Shown here: positions 59,888 to 64,000 of the stretch, piece by piece
How the letters are laid out: each line of letters starts with the position of its first letter
How positions within the stretch are numbered: the first letter of the stretch is position 1
From: Sphingomonas sp. Leaf21
Lineage (GTDB): Bacteria > Pseudomonadota > Alphaproteobacteria > Sphingomonadales > Sphingomonadaceae
Direction: 5' to 3'
Assembly (NCBI RefSeq): GCF_916858675.1
Contig: NZ_CAKASM010000002.1
Coordinates: 227,171 to 291,170, forward strand
DNA: 64,000 nucleotides
Program-made: the position numbers and the translations under genes
The notes under the pieces: generated by a model
Told to the model about the DNA's origin: nothing
The model's input: the letters and a program-made list of their open reading frames with translations, nothing else
Database searches by the model: none

Positions 59888-60063
59888 TGGGGGTGGGGGC
59901 TCGGTGAGACACCGGCCCTCCCCCATCCCCTCCCGCTTGCGGGAGGGGCGTGCCAGGGGTCACCGTCGGGACTGGACAGAACCGTCCGATCTTGCCGCTC
60001 CCCTCCCGCTGGCGGGAGGGGATGGGGAGGGAAGGCCCCAGGCTACGCAGCCCGAAACAATCC

Positions 60064-60438
60064 CTATTTCTTCCCCCGCTCATACGGGACGAACCCGTCG
60101 AAGAAGCAATATTGCGACGGGATCGACATCCCCTGTTGCAGCACCCGGAACCGGTCGTTCCGGCAGAGCTGCGAGCCCCAGCGCTCGACGATCAGCGTGT
60201 TGAACGGGCGCAGGCCGGGACATTGGCCACGCACCTTGGCCTTCCACATGCGCTTGCCGCCGGGATTGATGACGATGACATTGTCGTCATAGATGGACGG
60301 CCCGGTCATGGTGACGCTGGTATCCACGCATTGGGCGGCGGGCCCGGCGACCCGGCCTTCGAACGGGTCGGACTTGGCGGCCGAGAGGGTGAGCGCCAGC
60401 GCCAGGCTGGCGACGGTAGCGAGACGCGCGTGCATCAT
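60064..60438 (-). CDS. Exported four-cysteine protein with FVPY tail (A)
   Basis: The 124-aa protein has a Sec signal peptide (MMHARLATVASLALALTLSA). The mature part has four cysteines, in AAQCVD, RGQCPGL, SQLCRND and QYCFFD, and ends in [10 protein letters not shown]. The upstream gene encodes a protein with the same cysteine pattern and ending, so the two are paralogues. The cysteines probably form disulfides in the periplasm. The layout recalls small secreted DUF6491-type proteins of this order, but I cannot confirm this. The start codon overlaps the upstream stop by four bases (ATGA). Confidence 0.8.
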   Translation of the reverse strand: MMHARLATVASLALALTLSAAKSDPFEGRVAGPAAQCVDTSVTMTGPSIYDDNVIVINPGGKRMWKAKVRGQCPGLRPFNTLIVERWGSQLCRNDRFRVLQQGMSIPSQYCFFDGFVPYERGKK

Positions 60439-60863
60439 TGTGCCTTCCGATAGGGGACGAACTGGCCGAAGCTGCAACTGCCGGTGAAGAAGCCGGAGGA
60501 CCGGTCGACCGTCTGTGCGATGTCGCCCGAGCAAAGCTGCCCCGTGGGGGTGCGCGTGACCAGTATGTCGCCGCGCGACCGCTGTCCGATCCCTTCGCAG
60601 CCGCCCGCCGTCTGGCTGACGTACTTCAGGCGCGGGCTGATCGTGTAGACGATGGTCGGGCCATAGGCATTGACCTGGCGGGTCGGAAATTGGCCGATAC
60701 ACTGGGTCGGCTTGTCCGGGCTCAGACCGCGCAGCGCGGCGGCGAGATCGGCCTGGTCGGTCGCTGCGGCCTGCTGCATCTGCGCGCGTTCGGCGGGCGT
60801 CGGCGTACAGCCTGCGATCGCCATGGCCATGATGGCGAAGGGGAGAAGGGGTCGGATACGCAT
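60435..60863 (-). CDS. Lipoprotein with four-cysteine, FVPY-tailed domain (B)
   Basis: The 142-aa protein has a lipoprotein signal peptide with lipobox AIAGC at about residue 19. A helical spacer (AERAQMQQAAATDQADLAAA) follows, then a domain with cysteines in PTQCIG, GGCEGI, GQLCSGD and GSCSFGQ, ending FVPYRKAQ. It aligns with the downstream protein over the last 90 residues (QC, GP-T/S-I, QLC-x-x-D, C-x-F-x-x-FVPY). The two genes are translationally coupled and likely work together at the inner or outer membrane. Function unknown. Confidence 0.8.
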   Translation of the reverse strand: MRIRPLLPFAIMAMAIAGCTPTPAERAQMQQAAATDQADLAAALRGLSPDKPTQCIGQFPTRQVNAYGPTIVYTISPRLKYVSQTAGGCEGIGQRSRGDILVTRTPTGQLCSGDIAQTVDRSSGFFTGSCSFGQFVPYRKAQ

Positions 60864-60902
60864 ATTTCAGCCTCCATCACGATATTCCCCCGTAGCAGGG
60901 AC

Positions 60903-61619
60903 TCAACCCTTGAACGCGTCCTTGGCTGCACGCCGCTGCGCCAGTTCGGCGGGATCGACCGAACGGAGAAAGGGATTGGTCGCACGCTCCAGCGCGATGG
61001 TCGTCGGTATGGTAGGCTCTCCCTGTTCGCGCATCGCCGTCACCTCGACCAGCCGGTCGGCGACCGCCTCGTTTTCGGGCTCGGCCACCGCCGCGAAGCG
61101 GGCGTTGGACAGGGTATATTCGTGACCGCAATAGACGCGCGTGTCGCCGGGCAGCGCGGCGAAGCGACGCATATTCACATGCATCTGTTCCGCCGTACCC
61201 TCGAACAGTCGTCCGCAGCCCATGGCGAACAGCGTGTCGCCGCTGAAGATCACCGCGCGGTCGGCGAAGTGGAAGGCGATATGCCCCGCCGTATGCCCCG
61301 GCACCGACCAGATGGCGGCGCGCGCGTCGCCGATGGCGATCTCGTCCCCCTCGACCAGCAGCGTATCGAGTCCGGCGATCTTCTCCGCCTCCGTCGCCGG
61401 TCCCGCCACCCGAGCGCCCTGCGCCTTCAGCGCCTCGGCTCCGCCGACATGATCGGGATGCCAGTGGGTCAGCCACACCTGCTCGATCGTCCAGCCGCGC
61501 GCCGCGGCGGCGGCGGCGACCGGCGCCGCCTCGCCCGGATCGAGCGCGACCGTGCGGCCCGCATCGTGGATGAGCCAGGCATAATTGTCGGAAAGGACGG
61601 GGACTCGGACGATTTCCAT
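60903..61619 (-). CDS. gloB: Hydroxyacylglutathione hydrolase (glyoxalase II)
   Basis: The 238-aa metallo-beta-lactamase-fold enzyme hydrolyses S-lactoylglutathione to lactate and glutathione, completing methylglyoxal detoxification. The metal ligands are in THWHPDHVGG, SVPGHTAGHIAF, FSGDTLFAMGCGRLFEG and YCGHEYT. ATNPFLRS near the C-terminus is typical of GloB. The ATG at 61619 is chosen because the family N-terminus MEIVRVPVLSDNY starts there with AAGGGGGG upstream. It is 10 bp after gloA. Confidence 0.95.
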   Translation of the reverse strand: MEIVRVPVLSDNYAWLIHDAGRTVALDPGEAAPVAAAAAARGWTIEQVWLTHWHPDHVGGAEALKAQGARVAGPATEAEKIAGLDTLLVEGDEIAIGDARAAIWSVPGHTAGHIAFHFADRAVIFSGDTLFAMGCGRLFEGTAEQMHVNMRRFAALPGDTRVYCGHEYTLSNARFAAVAEPENEAVADRLVEVTAMREQGEPTIPTTIALERATNPFLRSVDPAELAQRRAAKDAFKG

Positions 61620-61629
61620 GGCGCCCCCC

Positions 61630-62046
61630 TTACCAGCTTCCGACATTGGGCATCGAGGCCCATGGTTCGGCCTGGGGCAGCGCGCCGTCCTGCAACAGCT
61701 CGATCGAGATGCCGTCGGGCGTCTTGACGAAGGCCATATGCCCGTCGCGTGACGGCCGGTTGATCGTGACCCCCGCGTCCATCAGCCGCTGGCATGTCTC
61801 GTAGATATTGTCGACGCGGTAGGCCAGATGGCCGAAATTCCGCCCGCCGGTATAGACTTCCGGATCCCAATTGTGGGTCAGCTCGACCTCGGCACGCCCC
61901 TCGTCACCGGGTGCGGCGAGGAAGATCAGCGAGAAGCGCCCCGCCTCGTTGTCGATCCGGCGAACCTGCTTCAGGCCCAGCAGATCGAAGAAGCGGATCG
62001 TGGCGTCGACGTCGCTGACGCGGATCATGGTGTGAAGATAACGCAT
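61630..62046 (-). CDS. gloA: Lactoylglutathione lyase (glyoxalase I)
   Basis: The 138-aa VOC-fold enzyme converts the methylglyoxal-glutathione hemithioacetal to S-lactoylglutathione. Metal ligands are recognisable as H5 (RYLHTMIRV), a glutamate in AEVELTHNWD, the histidine in FGHLAYRV and a glutamate in ISIELLQDG. AGGAG lies before the ATG. It forms an operon with gloB, joining both steps of the pathway. The 110-bp gap upstream, to the TPR gene, is GC-rich and holds no clear site. Confidence 0.95.
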   Translation of the reverse strand: MRYLHTMIRVSDVDATIRFFDLLGLKQVRRIDNEAGRFSLIFLAAPGDEGRAEVELTHNWDPEVYTGGRNFGHLAYRVDNIYETCQRLMDAGVTINRPSRDGHMAFVKTPDGISIELLQDGALPQAEPWASMPNVGSW

Positions 62047-62156
62047 GGGCGCTCCTGGCTCTGGCGTGGGGGGGTGGGGCGCGCCCGGCGCCGCCCCGAT
62101 CGATCACTGGCCATCCTACCCCCGACGCGGTCGGAGGACCATGACCTGGATAAGGT

Positions 62157-62957
62157 TCAGCGCGACGGGAATTGCGCCAGCGCCCTGGCAGTTTCGGCGC
62201 GGATCGGGCTGTCGGGCGGGGCGAGCCGCGCGGCCTCGCTCCACGCCTTGCGCGCGTTCGCCTCATCCCCCGCGATCGCGGCGATATTGCCCGCCTCGAG
62301 CTGGACGCTGGGGTCGTCGGCGGCGCGGGCCAGCGCCTGGCCGATATCCTTCTGCGCGCGCGGCAGATCCTTCATCCGCCGCGCCAGCGTTGCCGACAAC
62401 AGCCAGGCGAGCGGATCGGCGGGCGCGTTGACCAGCGCGGCGTCCAGATCGACCCGCGCCGCCATCGGCTGTCCCGCCGCCACCAGCGCGCGGGCGCGGT
62501 CGAGCTGTGCCTCGCCCTGCGCGAAACCGGTCAGATCGCCGGAGGCCAGCGCCGCGTCGAGCGCGGTGCGCGCCTGGGTCGCGTCCCCCGCCGCCAGGAA
62601 GGCATTGCCCGCCTGTGCCCAGTAATTGCCCGCGCGAACGTCATGCGCGGTCTCGGCGGACCGGGCGGCCTGCTGGAAGGCGCTGGCCGCCGCCGCCCAT
62701 TGCCGCTCGGTCGTGTAGGCGAGGCCCATGCACTGCTGTGCGAAATACCCCCCGCCCGCCAGCGTCCAGCTACTCGCCTCCATCCGCGCGGCGGCGGGGC
62801 TGCGCTCGGCCATCGCGACGCAGCGCTCGTAGCGCGCCTCGCGCGGATCGGCGGGCAGCTGGACAGGCTGGGCGGCGGTCCTGGGAGGGGGCGTCCGGGT
62901 CGCGGGCTTTGGCGCGGTCTGGACGGCGGCGGCGAGCGCGAGGGGGAACAGGATCAT
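62157..62957 (-). CDS. Exported TPR-repeat protein
   Basis: The 266-aa protein has a short N-terminal signal-like stretch (MILFPLALAAAVQT), a proline-rich linker and then TPR-type helical pairs. The repeats are seen as CMGLAYTTERQWAAAASAFQ, YWAQAGNAFLAAGDATQARTAL, DRARALVAAGQPMAARVDLD and PLAWLLSATLARRMKDLPRA. TPR proteins mediate protein contacts; the partner is unknown. The start overlaps the upstream hydrolase stop by four bases, so the two are translationally coupled. Confidence 0.85.
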   Translation of the reverse strand: MILFPLALAAAVQTAPKPATRTPPPRTAAQPVQLPADPREARYERCVAMAERSPAAARMEASSWTLAGGGYFAQQCMGLAYTTERQWAAAASAFQQAARSAETAHDVRAGNYWAQAGNAFLAAGDATQARTALDAALASGDLTGFAQGEAQLDRARALVAAGQPMAARVDLDAALVNAPADPLAWLLSATLARRMKDLPRAQKDIGQALARAADDPSVQLEAGNIAAIAGDEANARKAWSEAARLAPPDSPIRAETARALAQFPSR

Positions 62958-63685
62958 AAACGGCTCGACACTTCCTCGACGGCGCGGATCAACAGCGCGA
63001 TATCGCTGTCGCGCGACAGGCGATGGTCGCCATCCTTGATCAACAGAGTCTGCACATCGGCTGAACGAAACAATTGCGCCAGATGCGTGGTCCGGTGCCA
63101 GGGAACGTCCTTGTCCTCCATCCCCTGGAGCAGCCGGACGGGGCCATCGAAGGCGATGGTCGCGAAGGTCAGTCGGTTGGCCTCGCCCGACGACCAGAAG
63201 CGGCGGGTATAGACGGTCGGCGCGGGGCCATAGGGATTGGGCCGTTCGAGCTTCCCGGTCTGGAGGATCGCCATCTTCTCCTCGGTCGAAAAGCCCCAAT
63301 CGGTGAAGTCGGGCGCGGGGGCGATGCCGACCAGCGCCTTGACCCGATCGGGCCGGGCGCGCGCGGCGAGCAGCATCAGCCAGCCACCCATCGACGACCC
63401 GACCAGCACCGCCGGTCCCCTGACGACATCGTCCAGCATCGCGACCACATCGTCGCGCCAGTCGGCCAGCGCCTGATCCTCGAACGCGCCCGGCGACTCG
63501 CCGCAACCGCGATAGTCGAAACGCAGGAAGGCCCGTCCGCTTTCGCGCGCCCAGGCTTCGAGCGCCAGCGCCTTCGACCCCTGCATGTCCGAGGCATAGC
63601 CGGGCAGGAAGACGATCGCGGGACCGCTGCCGTCGGTCCATCGATAGGCGAGCCTGGGGCGCGGGGCGGGGGGCGTATCTGTCAT
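62954..63685 (-). CDS. Alpha/beta hydrolase
   Basis: The 243-aa serine hydrolase has the nucleophile elbow VGSSMGGWL, the oxyanion strand VFLPGYASDM and a C-terminal catalytic histidine in DGDHRLSRD. FDYRGCGESPG follows strand 4. It resembles the ABHD10-like thioesterase/esterase group (acyl-protein or glucuronide esterases), though the substrate is not assignable. An ATG at 63694 would add three residues. It is the first gene of a two-gene unit with the TPR protein. Confidence 0.85.
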   Translation of the reverse strand: MTDTPPAPRPRLAYRWTDGSGPAIVFLPGYASDMQGSKALALEAWARESGRAFLRFDYRGCGESPGAFEDQALADWRDDVVAMLDDVVRGPAVLVGSSMGGWLMLLAARARPDRVKALVGIAPAPDFTDWGFSTEEKMAILQTGKLERPNPYGPAPTVYTRRFWSSGEANRLTFATIAFDGPVRLLQGMEDKDVPWHRTTHLAQLFRSADVQTLLIKDGDHRLSRDSDIALLIRAVEEVSSRL

Positions 63686-63731
63686 CACGGGCATTTAGGG
63701 GCCGCACGGTGCGATGGAAACCCGTACCCGT

Positions 63732-63875
63732 CCTCCCCATCTCCGATGGGGAGGGGGACCGCCGCGAAGCGGTGGTGGAGGGGCGGGGCGGTCGCCAGCT
63801 TTCCCGCCGTTCGCGGGAAGGCCCCACCACCACGCTCTGCGAGCGTGGTCCCCCTCCCCATCGGAGATGGGGAGG
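63732..63875. repeat. Large inverted type-A element
   Basis: CCTCCCCATCTCCGATGGGG with its tail GAGGGGGACC at 63732-63760 is repeated inverted at the right end (63847-63875). The inside holds CCGCGAAGCGG and TTCCCGCCGTTCGCGGGAA hairpins. Confidence 0.88.
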
Positions 63876-63907
63876 AATGGGGATGCGCCTCCTGACTGAA
63901 CGCGATT

Positions 63908-64000
63908 CCTCTCCAAGCTCGCTTGGGGAGGGGGACCGCCGCGAAGCGGTGGTGGAGGGGCGGGGCGGTCGCCAGCTTTCCCGCCGTTCGCGGGAAGGCC
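63908..64000. repeat. Second type-A element, direct copy, cut by window end
   Basis: From about 63925 to the window end the sequence repeats 63748-63823 exactly, 177 bp on. The outer stem differs (CTCCAAGCTCGCTTGGGGAG). It probably continues past 64000. The last 306 bp of the window hold only these elements. Confidence 0.88.

Larger units (their letters stand above)
59284..60109. repeat. 413-bp tandem duplication spanning the hslU 3' end and the next gene's 3' end
   Basis: Unit 1 is 59284-59696 and unit 2 is 59697-60109. Each holds the last 63 codons of hslU, an intergenic stretch with two type-B palindromes and the last 46 bp of the converging exported-protein gene. I count about seven differences in 413 positions, five of them in the final 60 bp. 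This accounts for the whole 59475-60063 gap between intact genes. Confidence 0.95.

Noticed and set aside
62130..62160. ACCTGGATAAGGT stretch resembling part of a TPP riboswitch
   Set aside because: The CUGAGA core and the rest of the aptamer are missing, it overlaps a coding end and no plus-strand gene follows.

Overview
The window is chromosomal DNA of a GC-rich alphaproteobacterium, most likely Sphingomonas or a close relative in the Sphingomonadales. The pointers are RpoB/RpoC, RplJ/RplL and HslVU of alphaproteobacterial type, two large TonB-dependent receptors, a PhaR/PhaC/thiolase cluster, a general-stress (EcfG-type) promoter and many short palindromic intergenic elements. I see no rRNA, tRNA, CRISPR array, transposase or prophage gene. 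Almost all DNA is coding and codon use looks uniform, so the window reads as core chromosome with a few accessory modules.

Layout. 1-10.7 kb: a membrane GGDEF-EAL-PilZ protein (cut by the left edge), class I fumarase, an XRE regulator with two related four-helix membrane proteins, then pyrD, gamma-glutamyltransferase and an acyl-CoA synthetase read leftward. 10.9-14.1 kb: a catalase-family protein and a metallophosphoesterase behind an EcfG-like promoter, and a proline-rich exported protein of unknown role. 14.3-26.9 kb: rpoB-rpoC with their own sigma-70 promoter, a 59-aa protein and a GT-C-like membrane protein, facing a separate rplJ-rplL operon on the other strand. The usual rplJL-rpoBC continuity is therefore broken here. 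26.9-36.2 kb: a phosphate-scavenging district with PhoX (three 11-bp-spaced Pho half-sites upstream), a lactonase-like propeller, an HPP protein, a TonB receptor, and a DUF47-PiT phosphate transporter behind a second Pho box.

36.5-43 kb: a complete heavy-metal RND efflux operon (adaptor, pump, outer-membrane factor) and two convergent small genes. 43.3-51 kb: a DUF1275 protein, then a five-gene valine (isobutyryl-CoA to propionyl-CoA) catabolic operon whose gene junctions carry palindromic repeat elements, then alanine racemase. 51-57.5 kb: a 1102-aa TonB receptor and a polyhydroxyalkanoate cluster (phaC-phaA leftward, phaR rightward). 57.6-64 kb: hslV-hslU, a 413-bp tandem duplication that copied the hslU 3' end, two tandem four-cysteine exported proteins, glyoxalase genes gloA-gloB, a TPR protein and an alpha/beta hydrolase, ending in large inverted intergenic repeats.

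The least described items are the pair of four-cysteine FVPY-tailed exported proteins next to the tandem duplication, the XRE/two-membrane-protein module with two perfect palindromes at its promoter, and the Pho-box-marked phosphate island including a possible Pho-regulated TonB receptor. None is proven to be a new system. Assignments rest on reading motifs by eye, without database searches.
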